From Neoaquamicrobium microcysteis (lineage in GTDB: Bacteria > Pseudomonadota > Alphaproteobacteria > Rhizobiales > Rhizobiaceae): a stretch of 64,000 nt of DNA. The DNA lies in the NCBI RefSeq assembly GCF_008180155.1, contig NZ_VSZS01000064.1, positions 186,001 through 250,000 of the forward strand, in the 5' to 3' direction. A program made the translations under genes and the position numbers. Shown here in pieces: positions 29,469-41,211 of the stretch; position 1 is the first letter of the stretch; every line of letters begins with the position of its first letter. The notes below the pieces were generated by a model, which saw only the letters and a list, made by a program, of their open reading frames with translations, made no database searches and was not told where the DNA came from.

Positions 29469-29588
29469 TAGTGACCACATGGCCGCAACGGCAGCTTGTA
29501 CCGGGGAACCATGCGTGGTGCGACGCCGATGTAAGCGGGCGCGCCGGTGCTGTCAATGACAATCTCGCAGCCGGCGCGCAAAGTCGCG

Positions 29589-30209
29589 TCAGCCCTCCAG
29601 TATCTCCTTGGAGGCGACGGTGGAGTCGGCGTTGAGCCGGTAGACGATCGGCACGCCGGTGCCCAGCTCCACCTTGATGACGTCCTCGCCGGTCAACCCG
29701 TCGAGCGCCATGATGAGCGCGCGCAGCGAGTTGCCGTGGGCAGCCACCAGCACCGTCTCGCCGCGCAGCACGTGCGGCTGGATGACGTGCATGTAGTAGG
29801 GCCACACGCGCGCGCCGGTGTCGCGCAGGCTTTCGCCGCCGGGCGGCTGGATGTCGTAGGAGCGCCGCCAGACATGCACCTGCTCCTCGCCCCATCTGGC
29901 GCGCGCGTCGTCCTTGTTGAGGCCGGAGAGGTCGCCATAGTCGCGCTCGTTCAGGGCCAGGTTGCGCACGGTTTCGAGGTCGGGCTGGCCGACGGCGTCG
30001 AGAATGTGCTGGCAGGTCACCTGCGCACGCCCGAGATCGGAGGTATAGGCGATGTCGAATTTCAGGCCGCGTGCGGCAAGCTTTGCTCCCGCAGCCTTGG
30101 CCTCGGCGTGGCCCTGCTCGGTCAGGCCCGGATCGCGCCAGCCCGTGAACAGGTTCTTGAGGTTCCATTCGCTCTGGCCGTGGCGGACGAGGACCAGCGT
30201 TCCGGACAT
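29589..30209 (-). CDS. gpmA: 2,3-bisphosphoglycerate-dependent phosphoglycerate mutase
   Basis: Interconverts 3- and 2-phosphoglycerate in glycolysis and gluconeogenesis. At 206 aa it is the short dPGM form usual in alphaproteobacteria. It has [13 protein letters not shown] (phospho-His), [48 protein letters not shown] and [11 protein letters not shown] (second His). AGGAG lies seven bases before the chosen ATG (MSGTL); an ATG six bases earlier abuts AGGAG and is unlikely. It is last in the leftward mgsA-glk-ABC-dapB-gpmA run, 25 bp after dapB. Confidence 0.95.
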   Translation of the reverse strand: MSGTLVLVRHGQSEWNLKNLFTGWRDPGLTEQGHAEAKAAGAKLAARGLKFDIAYTSDLGRAQVTCQHILDAVGQPDLETVRNLALNERDYGDLSGLNKDDARARWGEEQVHVWRRSYDIQPPGGESLRDTGARVWPYYMHVIQPHVLRGETVLVAAHGNSLRALIMALDGLTGEDVIKVELGTGVPIVYRLNADSTVASKEILEG

Positions 30210-30234
30210 GGGCATCTCCTGCTTGTGTTGGGGA

Positions 30235-31047
30235 TCAGGTGGAAAGACCGAGGACGTCGCGCATCGAATAGAGGCCCGGCTTGCGCCCATGCGCCCACAG
30301 CGCCGCCTTGACGGCGCCGCGCGCGAACAGTGCCCGGTCCTCGGCATGGTGCGACAGGACGATGCGCTCGCCAGCGCCCGCGAGGATGACCGAATGGTCG
30401 CCGACGACCGAGCCGCCGCGCAGCGTCGCAAAGCCGATGGTGCCTTCCGGGCGCGGGCCGGTGTGGCCGTCGCGCGAGCGCACGCTGTTGTCGGCGAGCG
30501 GCACCTGCCGGCCTGTTGCCGCGGCCTCGCCCAGAAGCAATGCCGTGCCCGAAGGCGCGTCGACCTTGTGGCGATGGTGCATTTCCAACACCTCGATGTC
30601 GAAGTCCGCCGCATCCAGCGCGCGTGCGGCCTGCTCCACCAGCACGGCGAGCAGGTTGACGCCGAGGCTCATATTGCCGGACTTGACGATGGTGGCATGG
30701 CGCGCGGCGGCGGCGATCGCCGCGTCGTCGGCCTCGGAGCATCCCGTGGTGCCGATGATGTGGGCGATGCGCGCCTGCGCGGCATAGCCGGCGAAGACGA
30801 CGGTCGCGGCCGGCGCGGTGAAGTCCAGCACGCCGTCGGCCTTCGCGAAGGCCGGCAGCGGGTCGTCGGCAATGGCGACGCCGAGGCGGCCGACGCCTGC
30901 GAGCTCGCCTGCATCCTGCCCGACGAAGGGCGAGCCCTCGCGCTCGACCGCGCCGACGATCGCGGCGCCTGGCGTTTCGTGGACGGCGCGGATGAGCGTG
31001 CGGCCCATGCGGCCGGCTGCGCCCACGACGACGAGACCCATAGTCAC
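30235..31047 (-). CDS. dapB: 4-hydroxy-tetrahydrodipicolinate reductase
   Basis: NAD(P)H-dependent reductase of the diaminopimelate/lysine pathway, 270 aa. The nucleotide-binding motif [22 protein letters not shown], and the substrate block [21 protein letters not shown] with catalytic His-His and Lys are intact. A GTG start overlaps the stop of the upstream ABC transporter (GTGA), implying translational coupling; an ATG two codons later is possible. It is followed by gpmA. Confidence 0.95.
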   Translation of the reverse strand: MTMGLVVVGAAGRMGRTLIRAVHETPGAAIVGAVEREGSPFVGQDAGELAGVGRLGVAIADDPLPAFAKADGVLDFTAPAATVVFAGYAAQARIAHIIGTTGCSEADDAAIAAAARHATIVKSGNMSLGVNLLAVLVEQAARALDAADFDIEVLEMHHRHKVDAPSGTALLLGEAAATGRQVPLADNSVRSRDGHTGPRPEGTIGFATLRGGSVVGDHSVILAGAGERIVLSHHAEDRALFARGAVKAALWAHGRKPGLYSMRDVLGLST

Positions 31048-32918
31048 GCGGCGTTACCCCCCTGCTTGGCCCGCGGCTCGCCCTGCAGGCGATGGAAGCG
31101 TGCATAGGCCCCGGCCTTGCTCTTCATCAGGCTGGCATGCGTGCCCTCCTCGATGACGCGGCCTGCCTCCAGCACCACGATATGGTCGGCCTTTACCACC
31201 GTCGACAGGCGGTGCGCGATGACGATGGTGGTGCGGTCCTTCATCACGGTTTCCAGCGCGTCCTGAACGCGGGCTTCCGATTCCGTGTCGAGCGCCGAGG
31301 TGGCCTCGTCCAGAAGCAGGATGGGCGCGTTGCGCACGATGGCGCGCGCGATGGAGAGCCGCTGGCGCTGTCCGCCGGAAAGCGTCACGCCGTTCTCGCC
31401 GACGGGCGTGTCGTAGCCCATCGGCATCTGGCGGATGAACTCCTCGGCGTGGGCGAGTCGCGCGGCTTCCTCGATCTCGGCGTCGGTGGCGTCCGGACGG
31501 CCGTAGCGGATGTTGTCGCGAACGGTGCCCTCGAAGAGGTAGGGATGCTGCGAGACATAGGCGATATGGGCGCGAAGCGACGCCTTGGTGACGTGGGCGA
31601 TGTCGTGGCCGTCGATCAGGATCGCGCCTGAGGACAGGTCGTAGAACCGCTGCACCAGCGCCACCACGGTCGACTTGCCCGCACCCGAGCCGCCCACCAG
31701 CGCGGTGGTCTTGCCGGCCTCGGCGCGGAAGCTTACGTCGCGCAGAACCGGCACGTCGGCACCGTAGGAGAACGACACGTCCTGGAAGCGCACCTCGCCG
31801 CGCGGGACGGAAAGCGGGTGCGCGCCGTCGCGGTCGCGCTGGCGCGGCTCGATGTCGAGCAGCTCGTAGATCATGCGCGCGTTGACGAGCGATTTTTCTA
31901 GGTTGACCTGAACGCGGGCGAGCTTGCGCGCCGGGTCGTAGGCCAGCAGCAGCGCCGTGATGAAGGCGAAGACCGAACCCGGCGGCGTGCCGTCGGCGGA
32001 TGAGCGATAGGCGGCGTAGGCGATGACGCCCGCGATGGCGAAGCCCGCCAGCGTCTCGGAGATCGGCGTCACGCGTTCGGAGACGCGCGCGATCTTGTTG
32101 GCGCGGTTTTCGGCCTGCGCGATCAGCCCGGCCATGCGCTGCGCAAGCTGCTCTTCCATGGTGAAGGCCTTGACGACGGCGATGCCCTGCGTCGCCTCCT
32201 GCATCGCGCCGACGAGGCGGGCATTCACCTCCACAGCCTGCCGTGCGACCGAGCGAAGGCGGCGCATGATGCGGTTGACGGCGAAGATCAGCGGCGGTCC
32301 GATCAAAAGCGCGATCAGCGACAGCATGGGGTCCAGCGCGACCATGGCGGCGACGAGCGCGACCAGCAGCACGGCATCGCCGGCGATCGACTTCAGCGTC
32401 ATGCTCAGCATGTCGCGCACGCCCAGAACGTTCTCGTTGATCTGCGCCGCCAGCCGCCCCGAGCGCTGCTCGGTATAGAAGTCGAGGCCGAGCTTCATCA
32501 GATGGTCGAAGATGCGGCGCTGGTAGCGCGCGACGAGGTTGTTGCCGATGGTGGCGAGGATGACCGCCTGTCCGTAGGTTGCCGCACCCCGCACGACGAA
32601 GACGCCGGCGATGGCGCCGCAAATCCACGGGATCAGCTCGTAGCGCTCGTTGTAGAAGACGTCGTCGATCAGCGGGCGCATCACCCACGGGATGAAGGCG
32701 GTCGCGCCGGCGACGGCCAACAGGCACAGGATGGCTGCGACGTAGAGGCCGGCATACTCGCGCGCGTTTTCGGCAAGCACGCGCCTGAGAACGGGAAGGA
32801 TATCCCCCCGCAGGGCCGCAATCGCCCCCTTTTCTTCTCCTGACGCCAAGTGAACCGTCTTTCGTCCTGATTTCAGGCCCTGCCTATGCCTTCTTGCGGC
32901 GCAATGTGCAATCGGCAA
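31044..32918 (-). CDS. ABC exporter, fused permease and ATPase (MsbA-like)
   Basis: Type IV half-transporter, probably a homodimeric inner membrane exporter of lipid or drug. The transmembrane domain (about residues 50-350) is followed by a nucleotide-binding domain with Walker [11 protein letters not shown]-loop [12 protein letters not shown], signature [14 protein letters not shown], Walker [13 protein letters not shown] and the H-loop AHRLST. The start is unsure: no ATG is well placed, and TTG codons at 32918 or 32846 are candidates. It lies 15 bp after glk and overlaps dapB by four bases. Confidence 0.9.
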   Translation of the reverse strand: MPIAHCAARRHRQGLKSGRKTVHLASGEEKGAIAALRGDILPVLRRVLAENAREYAGLYVAAILCLLAVAGATAFIPWVMRPLIDDVFYNERYELIPWICGAIAGVFVVRGAATYGQAVILATIGNNLVARYQRRIFDHLMKLGLDFYTEQRSGRLAAQINENVLGVRDMLSMTLKSIAGDAVLLVALVAAMVALDPMLSLIALLIGPPLIFAVNRIMRRLRSVARQAVEVNARLVGAMQEATQGIAVVKAFTMEEQLAQRMAGLIAQAENRANKIARVSERVTPISETLAGFAIAGVIAYAAYRSSADGTPPGSVFAFITALLLAYDPARKLARVQVNLEKSLVNARMIYELLDIEPRQRDRDGAHPLSVPRGEVRFQDVSFSYGADVPVLRDVSFRAEAGKTTALVGGSGAGKSTVVALVQRFYDLSSGAILIDGHDIAHVTKASLRAHIAYVSQHPYLFEGTVRDNIRYGRPDATDAEIEEAARLAHAEEFIRQMPMGYDTPVGENGVTLSGGQRQRLSIARAIVRNAPILLLDEATSALDTESEARVQDALETVMKDRTTIVIAHRLSTVVKADHIVVLEAGRVIEEGTHASLMKSKAGAYARFHRLQGEPRAKQGGNAA

Positions 32919-32933
32919 GTGGCGCGAACGCCG

Positions 32934-33935
32934 TCAGCCCCGGGCCCAGTGGCGGTCTTCGATCTCGACGCCGAAGCGGCCGGGCGTGCGTGCATAGGCG
33001 GCGAGCCCGGCAAGGGCTGCCAGCGGATGGGTGATGACGTAGACCGGCATGGAGCGGACGAGCGCGTTGTGCGGTGCCTTGTCCTCGAAGGCGGCGCGAA
33101 ACAGGCCGTTCTTCAGCGCGGGCACGATCTTCTGCGCGATGCCGCCGGTCAGGAACACGCCGCCGCGGCTCATGAAGATGAGCGCCAGGTCGCCGGCCAG
33201 ACGACCCAGGCAGGTGACGAAGATGTCGAGCGCTTCGGCCGCGGTCGCGTCGCTGCGGTCGAGTGCCGCGCTGGTGATCTCCGCCGGCGTGGTGAAGCGC
33301 GCCTGCTTGCCGTCGGCGCGCGCGACCGCGCGGTAGAGGTTCACCAGCCCGCGCCCGCACAGCATCTGCTCGGCCGAGATGCGCCCCTCGATCTTCTCGA
33401 TATGCGGAAAGACGGTGAAATCGCGCTCGCTGCGCGGGCCCATGTCGACATGGCCGCCTTCGCCGGGTACGGGTATCCAGGTATGGCGCGCATGGACGAG
33501 GCCTGCGACGCCGAGGCCGGTGCCGGGGCCGAGCACGACGCGGCTGGCCGCGTCTTCGGCCTCGCCGCCGCCGATCTGCTCCATGTGCTCCGGGCCGAGC
33601 GCCACGACGCCCAGCGCCTGCGCCTCGAAATCGTTGAGCACGACGACCTCCTCGAGGCCCAGCGTCTCGAACATCTGTTTGGGCTTGACCACCCAGTCGC
33701 AGTTGGTCAGCGCGATCTCGTCGCCGTCCACCGGTCCTGCGACCGCCAGCACCGCCGAAAGCGGCAGCACCGAGGTCTTGTCGAGTATGGCGGTCTGGAT
33801 CGCCTCGTCGATGGTCGCGAAGCTTGCGGTCTGGACGGTCGGGAACTCCTTCGGCTCGGCATAGGCGTCCACCAGTATCGCGAAACGCGCATTGGTGCCG
33901 CCGATGTCGCCGATGAGGACCGGAAACTTCATCAT
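32934..33935 (-). CDS. glk: Glucokinase
   Basis: ATP-dependent glucokinase of the bacterial Glk (non-ROK) family, about 333 aa. Motifs are [15 protein letters not shown] (phosphate loop), [30 protein letters not shown] with the catalytic Asp, [23 protein letters not shown], and [13 protein letters not shown]. Start choice is between ATG codons at 33935 and 33959, the latter inside the end of mgsA; homologues begin just before [10 protein letters not shown]. It is the second gene of the mgsA-led leftward run. Confidence 0.93.
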   Translation of the reverse strand: MMKFPVLIGDIGGTNARFAILVDAYAEPKEFPTVQTASFATIDEAIQTAILDKTSVLPLSAVLAVAGPVDGDEIALTNCDWVVKPKQMFETLGLEEVVVLNDFEAQALGVVALGPEHMEQIGGGEAEDAASRVVLGPGTGLGVAGLVHARHTWIPVPGEGGHVDMGPRSERDFTVFPHIEKIEGRISAEQMLCGRGLVNLYRAVARADGKQARFTTPAEITSAALDRSDATAAEALDIFVTCLGRLAGDLALIFMSRGGVFLTGGIAQKIVPALKNGLFRAAFEDKAPHNALVRSMPVYVITHPLAALAGLAAYARTPGRFGVEIEDRHWARG

Positions 33936-33948
33936 GATGTGGTCGTCC

Positions 33949-34362
33949 TCACCTGGCATGTCCGTGCCGGTCCCCGCTCTGTGTGGCCTCGTGCACGGCA
34001 ACCATCATCTGCGCCGTGGCTGCGTTCAGCGCCATGGGAATATCATAGACGATCGCCAGCCGCATCAGCGCCTTCACGTCCACGTCATGCGGCATGGGGG
34101 TCAGCGGATCAACGAGGAAGATCACGGCATCCACGGCGCCTTCGGCGATGAGCGCGCCGATCTGCTGGTCGCCGCCGAGCGGTCCGCTTTTCAGCCGGCG
34201 CACTGAAAGACGCGGGTCGGCTGCGGCGATGCGCATGCCGGTGGTGCCCGTGGCGACGATGTCGCAGCTGGCCAGAAAGTCGGCATGGATGGCGCAGAAG
34301 GCGACGAGATCGTCCTTCTTGGCGTCATGGGCGATCAGCGCAAGGCGCAGGCGGTCTGCCAC
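33949..34362 (-). CDS. mgsA: Methylglyoxal synthase
   Basis: Converts dihydroxyacetone phosphate to methylglyoxal and phosphate, the entry to the methylglyoxal bypass. The 137-aa protein matches family length: [42 protein letters not shown] (phosphate-binding and catalytic Asp), and [15 protein letters not shown]. The start is GTG with a weak ribosome binding site. It heads the leftward run with glk, and its stop is followed within 14-20 bp by the glk start. Confidence 0.93.
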   Translation of the reverse strand: MADRLRLALIAHDAKKDDLVAFCAIHADFLASCDIVATGTTGMRIAAADPRLSVRRLKSGPLGGDQQIGALIAEGAVDAVIFLVDPLTPMPHDVDVKALMRLAIVYDIPMALNAATAQMMVAVHEATQSGDRHGHAR

Positions 34363-34444
34363 GATGAATATCCGTCGGGGAGGTTAAATCGATTTAGACC
34401 AGTCTTAGGGCGCAGCGCGCTGCGGTGTCAAGGAAGGCGGACCC

Positions 34445-35476
34445 TCAGTTATAGGGCCGCGGCTGCGGCACGGGGATCGTGCGCTCCGGCGTCGGTGCAT
34501 AGGCGCTGGCTGCAACAGGCGGTGCGGCCGTGGTGGCGAGCATGGTGCGTCCGCTGCCGCCGACTGTCACTGCGGCTTCCGAAGTGGGGGCGGGCGCGGA
34601 CAAAACGGCCTTGCAGGCTGCCGGCAACGCCGAAAGGCGCATCACGTCTCGCGCGCGGGGCTGGGCCGGTCCGGTCGCGGGTCGCCACGGCTCGTCGGTG
34701 AACCACCATGCCAGCGACTGGTCGCAGCCTTCGCCGCGCGGTGTCGCCTCCTGCCCGCCGCAGCCGGGCGAGCCGGCGGGGCAGCCGATGCGGATGTGGA
34801 AATGCGAATCGTGGCCCCAGAACGGCCGCACCTTGCGCAGCCACGAGCGGTCGCCCGAAACCGTGTCGCACAGCTTCTTCTTGATGCCGGGGTGAACGAG
34901 GATGCGCTCGACATTCGGGTAGCTTGCCGCGCGGCGCAGGATCGCGGCGTGCGCGGGCGTCCACTTGCGGTCGTCGACATGCAGCGAGTTGGGCTTGAGC
35001 ATGGACACGAAGTCCATGTTCTCGCGCTGGCGCGCCGAAAGCCGCCCGTTTGTGGGCATCGGCACGAACCATATGTCGGCGTCGAGCCCGAGCTGGTGCG
35101 AGGCGTGGCCGGAAAGCATCGGCCCGCCGCGCGGCTGCGAGATGTCGCCGATCAGCAGCCCCGGCCAGCCGTCCTGCGCCGCCTCGCGCGAGAAGCGCTC
35201 CAGCAGCGAGATCATTTCCGGGTGGCCCCAGCGGCGGTTGCGCGACAGGCGCATGGCCTGCCAGTTGGGCCCGTCCTCGGCGATCGCCATGCCGCCTGCA
35301 AAGCAGCCTTTGGAATAGAAACCGTGCGCGGCAGCCTGGGTGGCAGCCGGCAGGCTTTGCGCGCCGAACACGTCCTTTGCCAGCGGGTCTGCATGCGTCT
35401 CGGCGGCGAAGGAGAACGCCGTCGCAAGCCCGGCAAGGGCAAGTGTCGTGTTGCGGATGAAGTGTGAGAACCGCAT
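34445..35476 (-). CDS. mepA: Penicillin-insensitive murein endopeptidase
   Basis: Periplasmic LAS-family zinc peptidase cutting D-Ala-mDAP cross-links. A signal peptide covers about residues 1-30 (LALAGLATAFSFAAETHA). Core motifs are IGDISQPRGGPMLSGHASHQLGLDADIWF (first zinc ligands, given here from about residue 111), RILVHPGIKKKLC and WGHDSHFHIRIGCP (final His ligand). A roughly 80-residue Pro/Ala-rich C-terminal extension follows the domain. GGAGG lies seven bases before the ATG. Confidence 0.92.
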   Translation of the reverse strand: MRFSHFIRNTTLALAGLATAFSFAAETHADPLAKDVFGAQSLPAATQAAAHGFYSKGCFAGGMAIAEDGPNWQAMRLSRNRRWGHPEMISLLERFSREAAQDGWPGLLIGDISQPRGGPMLSGHASHQLGLDADIWFVPMPTNGRLSARQRENMDFVSMLKPNSLHVDDRKWTPAHAAILRRAASYPNVERILVHPGIKKKLCDTVSGDRSWLRKVRPFWGHDSHFHIRIGCPAGSPGCGGQEATPRGEGCDQSLAWWFTDEPWRPATGPAQPRARDVMRLSALPAACKAVLSAPAPTSEAAVTVGGSGRTMLATTAAPPVAASAYAPTPERTIPVPQPRPYN

Positions 35477-35555
35477 AAGCCGGCCTCCGGTGATCGTCGG
35501 TTTCGCTGGCGCCCGTTGCCCGTCGGTCACCTTGGCAGACGCATGGTTAACCGAA

Positions 35556-36463
35556 TCATAACAGTTCAGGGCCGGATTTTCGAGCTTGCGACCCGCCGCG
35601 CCATTCCCCGCTTCTCCACAGATGGTCGAGCGCGGCGCGATAATTCGGGAAGCGGAAATCGTATCCGGCCTGCCTGATGCGGGCATTGGAGACCCGCTTG
35701 TTCTCGCTATAGAAGGAGCGCGCCATCGGCGTCATGTCGGCATCATCGAAGGCGATCTCCGGCGGCGGTACAACCCCCATCAGCGATGCGGCATAGGCCA
35801 CCACGTCCTGCGGCGGCGCCGGCTCGTCGTCGGTGACGTTGAACACGCCGCCGGTTTCATGCGTCGCCAGCAGCATCGCGGCCCCGGCGATGTCGTCGAC
35901 ATGGATGCGGTTGAACACCTGGTCCGTCTTGACGATGCGCCGCGCCGTGCCCTTGTCGAGATTGACCAGCCCATTGCGACCCGGACCGTATATGCCCGAA
36001 AGGCGCAGGATCGCGACCGGCAGGCCGGTCCGCGCCCCGAGCTCCAGCCATTCCCGCTCGGCGGCCAGACGCTGGCGCGAACGGCCCGAGACCGGGCGGG
36101 ATTCGGCATCCTCGGCGATCCATGCCCCGCCATGGTCACCATAGACGCCGACGGTGGAGAGGTAGCCGATCCAGCACAGCGCCGGCATCCTTTTCTCGAT
36201 GATGTCGCGCGCGGCCGCCAGCACCGGGTCGGCCTCGCCCGGCGCGATCGAGACGACGAGGTGGGTGGTTTCGGCGAGCGCGGCCCTCAGTTCTGATGAT
36301 GGGGACGCGCCGTCGAACAGAAACGGCACCATGCCCTGCGCGCGCAATTCCTCTGCCTTGTCAGCCGAGCGGGTCGTGCCGGAAGCGACGCCGCCGGTCT
36401 CGATCACGCTTTGCGCGATGGCGCGACCCGAATAGCCCGCCCCGAAGATGAAGCACCGCATCG

Positions 36464-36467
<4 letters not shown>
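35556..36467 (-). CDS. NAD(P)-binding epimerase/SDR-like protein (YeeZ type)
   Basis: 303-aa extended SDR-like protein. The Rossmann motif is [29 protein letters not shown] and [11 protein letters not shown] follow, with [10 protein letters not shown] and FNVTDDEP typical of sugar-epimerase relatives. The usual YxxxK catalytic pair is not obvious. Substrate unknown. The ATG overlaps the queG stop (ATGA), so it is cotranscribed and probably translated with queG. Confidence 0.8.
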
Positions 36468-37632
<1,165 letters not shown>

Positions 37633-37633
<1 letters not shown>

Positions 37634-38325
37634 CAGAAGTCCAGGTCGGCGTAGTGCGATACGGGCGACAGCGCACGCACCCTGTCTGCCAGGAGCGGGC
37701 GGAAGGACGGGCGCGACTTCATCCGCGTGTACCAGTCCTTGGCGGCCGGATAGTCGCCCCAGCTCACCTCGCCCATGTAATCGAGCACCGACAGCGTGGC
37801 GGCGGCGGCCATGTCGGCATAGGTGAGGCGCGTGCCTGCCAGCCAGTTGCGGGTGCCCGCCAGCCAGTTGGTGTATTTCAGGTGCTGCTTCACATTGGCG
37901 CGGGCGGCGCGAATGGCTGTCGAATCGGGTGCGCCGCCGCCATACTCGCTGCCCATGATCGGTTTCAGCACGCGTTCGCGCACCAGATGGCGGGTCACGT
38001 CGGCTTCCGTCTTGACGAGATACCAGTCCACCAGCCGGCGGATTTCGGCCCGCGCCAGCGGGTCCTCCACGAACAGCCGCTTGTCGCGCTTCAGCACGCC
38101 CCTCGTCTCGTCGACATATTCGGCGATGACCGTCGCGCCGACAATCGGCTGGTCGCCTTCGGCCAACAGCACGGGCAGGCTGGCCGCAGGGTTGAGGGTG
38201 AGGAACTCCTTGCGCCGAAGCCAGGGCTTTTCCTCGATGAGTGCGAGCTCCTCGCCATATTCGCCGAACGACAGGCGAACGAAACGACAGGCGGGAAGCA
38301 GCGGATGGTGGAACAGGGTCAGCAT
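37633..38325 (-). CDS. Glutathione S-transferase family protein
   Basis: 230-aa cytosolic GST. The thioredoxin-like N-terminal domain starts [24 protein letters not shown], with [13 protein letters not shown] (cis-Pro loop) and [11 protein letters not shown] (gamma-glutamyl binding). The C-terminal helical domain ends with [22 protein letters not shown]. Substrate unknown. It leads the gst-queG-epimerase unit, overlapping queG by one base. Confidence 0.87.
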
Positions 38326-38475
38326 GGCACCGGGCAAACAGGAACGGTCTGGCCTTTTTAGGGCAGCGGGGCTAAGTCTCGAACCCGTTCCTGAGTCGGG
38401 CGCGAGGCGGTCACGTCCTATAGGCGCTCATCCATATCCTGACAAGCAAGCGGCGCAGATACTGCGGGGCGAGAC

Positions 38476-39282
38476 ATGAGCGAACAGACGATCGTCGGGG
38501 CTGCGATACTCGGCATTCTCGAAGGGCTGACCGAGTTCATCCCCGTCTCGTCGACCGGCCACATCCTGCTTGCCGGCCATTTCATGGGCTTCCAGTCCAC
38601 CGGCAAGGTGTTCGAGGTCGTCATCCAGCTCGGCGCGATCCTGGCCATTCTGTCGGTCTATTTCGCGCGTCTGTGGGACATGCTGATCAAGCTGCCCTCC
38701 GACCGCGCCACGCAGACCTTCGTCCTGGGCATCCTGATCGCGTTCCTGCCTGCGGCGGTCATCGGTGCGATGGCCCACGGCTTCATCAAGGAAGTGCTGT
38801 TCGAAAGCCCGATGCTGATCTGCATCATGCTCATTCTCGGCGGCTTCATCCTGCTGTGGGTGGACCGGCGCGCGGTGGAGCCGAAATACACCGATGCGGC
38901 CGCGTTTCCGCTGTCGGTCTATTTCCGCATCGGCCTGTTCCAGTGCCTGGCGATGATCCCCGGCACGTCGCGCTCCGGCGCCACCATCGTCGGCGCGCTG
39001 CTGATGGGCGCAGACAAGCGTTCGGCAGCCGAGTTCTCGTTCTTCCTCGCCATGCCCACCATGGCGGGAGCCTTCGTCTACGACCTTTACCAGAACCGCG
39101 ACATCCTGTCGGCGAACGATCTTCCCATCATCGCGACGGGGTTCGTCTTCGCCTTCATCTCCGCCGTGGTGGTGGTGCGCAAGCTGCTCGATTTCGTCTC
39201 GCGCCGCGGCTTCGCGCCCTTCGCCTACTGGCGGCTGCTGGTCGGAACCGTCGGGCTCGTCGCCCTTTTGGTCTGGGGCTAA
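38476..39282 (+). CDS. uppP: Undecaprenyl-diphosphatase (bacitracin resistance)
   Basis: Inner membrane enzyme recycling undecaprenyl diphosphate to the monophosphate lipid carrier. The 268-aa polytopic protein carries the two family signatures: [14 protein letters not shown] (residues 16-29) and [18 protein letters not shown] (about 161-178). GGGGCGAG precedes the ATG. It converges on the TauE/SafE gene with a 4-bp overlap. Confidence 0.95.
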   Translation: MSEQTIVGAAILGILEGLTEFIPVSSTGHILLAGHFMGFQSTGKVFEVVIQLGAILAILSVYFARLWDMLIKLPSDRATQTFVLGILIAFLPAAVIGAMAHGFIKEVLFESPMLICIMLILGGFILLWVDRRAVEPKYTDAAAFPLSVYFRIGLFQCLAMIPGTSRSGATIVGALLMGADKRSAAEFSFFLAMPTMAGAFVYDLYQNRDILSANDLPIIATGFVFAFISAVVVVRKLLDFVSRRGFAPFAYWRLLVGTVGLVALLVWG

Positions 39283-40043
39283 AGCTCCAGCACGCCGCGG
39301 CGGATCATGTCGGCCGCCAGAAGCGTGATGCCGATCTTGAACCAGCGGCGGAAGCTTTCTTCGGGCAGCTTCTCAAGCCACGACGTGCCGTAGACGGTTC
39401 CCAGAAAGCCCGATGCGATCATCGCGGCCACCAGCGGCATCCACTGCGCGAACGCGAAGCCCGCCAGCCCGAACACCACCACCTTGAGGAAATGGTGGAT
39501 CGTCATCGCCGCCCCGTGCGTGGCCACCAGCGCCTTGCGGTCATCCGGCATGATCTGCCCGAAGAACGCGGCAAGCAGCGGTCCCGTTGCCCCAACGAAC
39601 ATGGTTGCCAGTGCCGTGACGGCGCTGCCGATGGCAAGGCCGGCATGCGACAGCCGCTCGAAGCCGGGTATCTTCGTCCAGGTGACGGCGACGATGAAGC
39701 CGCCGAGCAGCAGCTTCAGCAGCGCGTCGGGCAATTGAACCACCACCATCGCGCCCACCGCCGCGCCCACCAGCGAGCCGGCGATGAACGGCCCGAAGAT
39801 GTCGCGGCGCACATGCGCCCGCTGGTGCCATGCCCGCCCGGTGTTGGAGCCGAGCTGCACCGCGCCGTGCACGGGGATGAGGGCTGCGACCGGCAGGAAG
39901 ATGCCCATCAGCGCCAGCATCGCCACGCCGCCGCCCACTCCGAAGGCGGCAGTCAGCGCCGATGTGAAGAACGAGGCGACGACCAGCAGGGCGGCGATGC
40001 CGGGGCCGATGCCTTCGGGCAGCAGCGAGGCGACCGTGTCCAC
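39279..40043 (-). CDS. Sulfite exporter TauE/SafE family protein
   Basis: 254-aa permease with about eight hydrophobic segments and the twin glycine-rich family repeats [16 protein letters not shown] and [13 protein letters not shown]. These proteins export or import sulfonates, sulfite or small organic acids; the substrate cannot be told here. The GTG start lies 13 bp after the stop of the upstream NDUFA9-like gene, suggesting cotranscription. Its end overlaps uppP. Confidence 0.85.
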   Translation of the reverse strand: MDTVASLLPEGIGPGIAALLVVASFFTSALTAAFGVGGGVAMLALMGIFLPVAALIPVHGAVQLGSNTGRAWHQRAHVRRDIFGPFIAGSLVGAAVGAMVVVQLPDALLKLLLGGFIVAVTWTKIPGFERLSHAGLAIGSAVTALATMFVGATGPLLAAFFGQIMPDDRKALVATHGAAMTIHHFLKVVVFGLAGFAFAQWMPLVAAMIASGFLGTVYGTSWLEKLPEESFRRWFKIGITLLAADMIRRGVLEL

Positions 40044-40056
40044 GGGCCGGTTGCGC

Positions 40057-41031
40057 TCAGGCCGCGTTCGGCTGGGTGAACTGGCCCGAAGGCCTGTAAT
40101 GCCAAAGATAGGTCGGCAGGATCGCGTCCATCGCCTGCGGCGCGATGCCGAGCCCGGCAAAGGTGCGCTCCTCCTGCACCGCCGCCTGCGAGACGACGTT
40201 ATCGGTGCGCAGCATCTCCACCTGGTCGGTGGTCAGAAGCGGCTTGGGCAGCAGGCCGAGGAAGCTCGCCTTCAGCCGCGCCAGCGACCACGGCACCGTG
40301 ACCAGCATGCGCTTGCGGCCGATGACCGACAGCATCTTCTTCATGCAGCCCTCGAAGCTCAGCGTCTCGGGCCCGCCCAGTTCGTAGATGCGGCCGCCCT
40401 GCACCTGCCCGTCCACGGACCGCGCGATCGCCTCGGCGACGTCGGCGACGTAGACCGGCTGGAAAAGCGTGTGGCCGCCGCCGATGAGCGGCAGCACCGG
40501 CGACAGGCGCGCCATCGCGGCGAAGCGGTTGAAGAACCCGTCTTCCGGCCCGAAGATGATCGACGGGCGGAAGATCACCGCATCGCTGACCGTTTCCAGC
40601 ACGGCCTGTTCGCCGCGCGCCTTGGTGCGTGCATAGGCGGCGCTCGACTGCGGGTCCGCGCCGATGGCGGACACGTGCGTCAGCTTCGCGCCCTGCGCGC
40701 GCGCCGCTTCCGCAACCGCCCGCGCGCCGAAATCCTGCACCGCGTCGAAGGACTGCCGGCCGCTCTCGAACAGGATGCCCACGAGGTTGATGACGTGGTC
40801 GGCGCCCTGCACCGCGCGGTCGATGGACCAGCGCACGCGCAGATTGGCCTGCACCGCCTGTATCTGGCCGACATTGCCGAGCGGCTGGAGATGGTGGGCG
40901 ATGTTGGGGTTGCGCACGGCGACACGCACGCGATAGCCGCGCTTGGCCAGCGCGCGCACGACATGGCGGCCGAGAAAGCCCGATCCGCCGAAGACGGTGA
41001 CGAGCGGGGGGACCTTTATGACGGATGTCAT
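40057..41031 (-). CDS. NDUFA9-like NAD(P)-binding protein (complex I-associated SDR)
   Basis: 324-aa atypical SDR resembling the NDUFA9 subunit of respiratory complex I. It begins with LVTVFGGSGFLGRHVVRALA and contains VINLVGILFESGRQSFDAV, THVSAIGADPQSSAAYARTKARGE and FRPSIIFGPEDGFFNRFAA. In alphaproteobacteria such proteins are usually encoded alone, as here, away from nuo genes. It may bind NADPH structurally rather than act as a dehydrogenase. Confidence 0.87.
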   Translation of the reverse strand: MTSVIKVPPLVTVFGGSGFLGRHVVRALAKRGYRVRVAVRNPNIAHHLQPLGNVGQIQAVQANLRVRWSIDRAVQGADHVINLVGILFESGRQSFDAVQDFGARAVAEAARAQGAKLTHVSAIGADPQSSAAYARTKARGEQAVLETVSDAVIFRPSIIFGPEDGFFNRFAAMARLSPVLPLIGGGHTLFQPVYVADVAEAIARSVDGQVQGGRIYELGGPETLSFEGCMKKMLSVIGRKRMLVTVPWSLARLKASFLGLLPKPLLTTDQVEMLRTDNVVSQAAVQEERTFAGLGIAPQAMDAILPTYLWHYRPSGQFTQPNAA

Positions 41032-41211
41032 CGCTGGCTCTCCATATGCCTGTTCTGCCGCTTCTTAATCGCTTCGCGGCGAAAGGCAAAGGCCGCGCTT
41101 CGGTGTCTGGAGGATGATTCTTTCGACGCAGGGTTACGATTCCGCTTCTCGCAGGCGAACCGGCCCGCTAATAGAGACGCCGCCGAGACGACCGACACAA
41201 GAGGGACTTTC

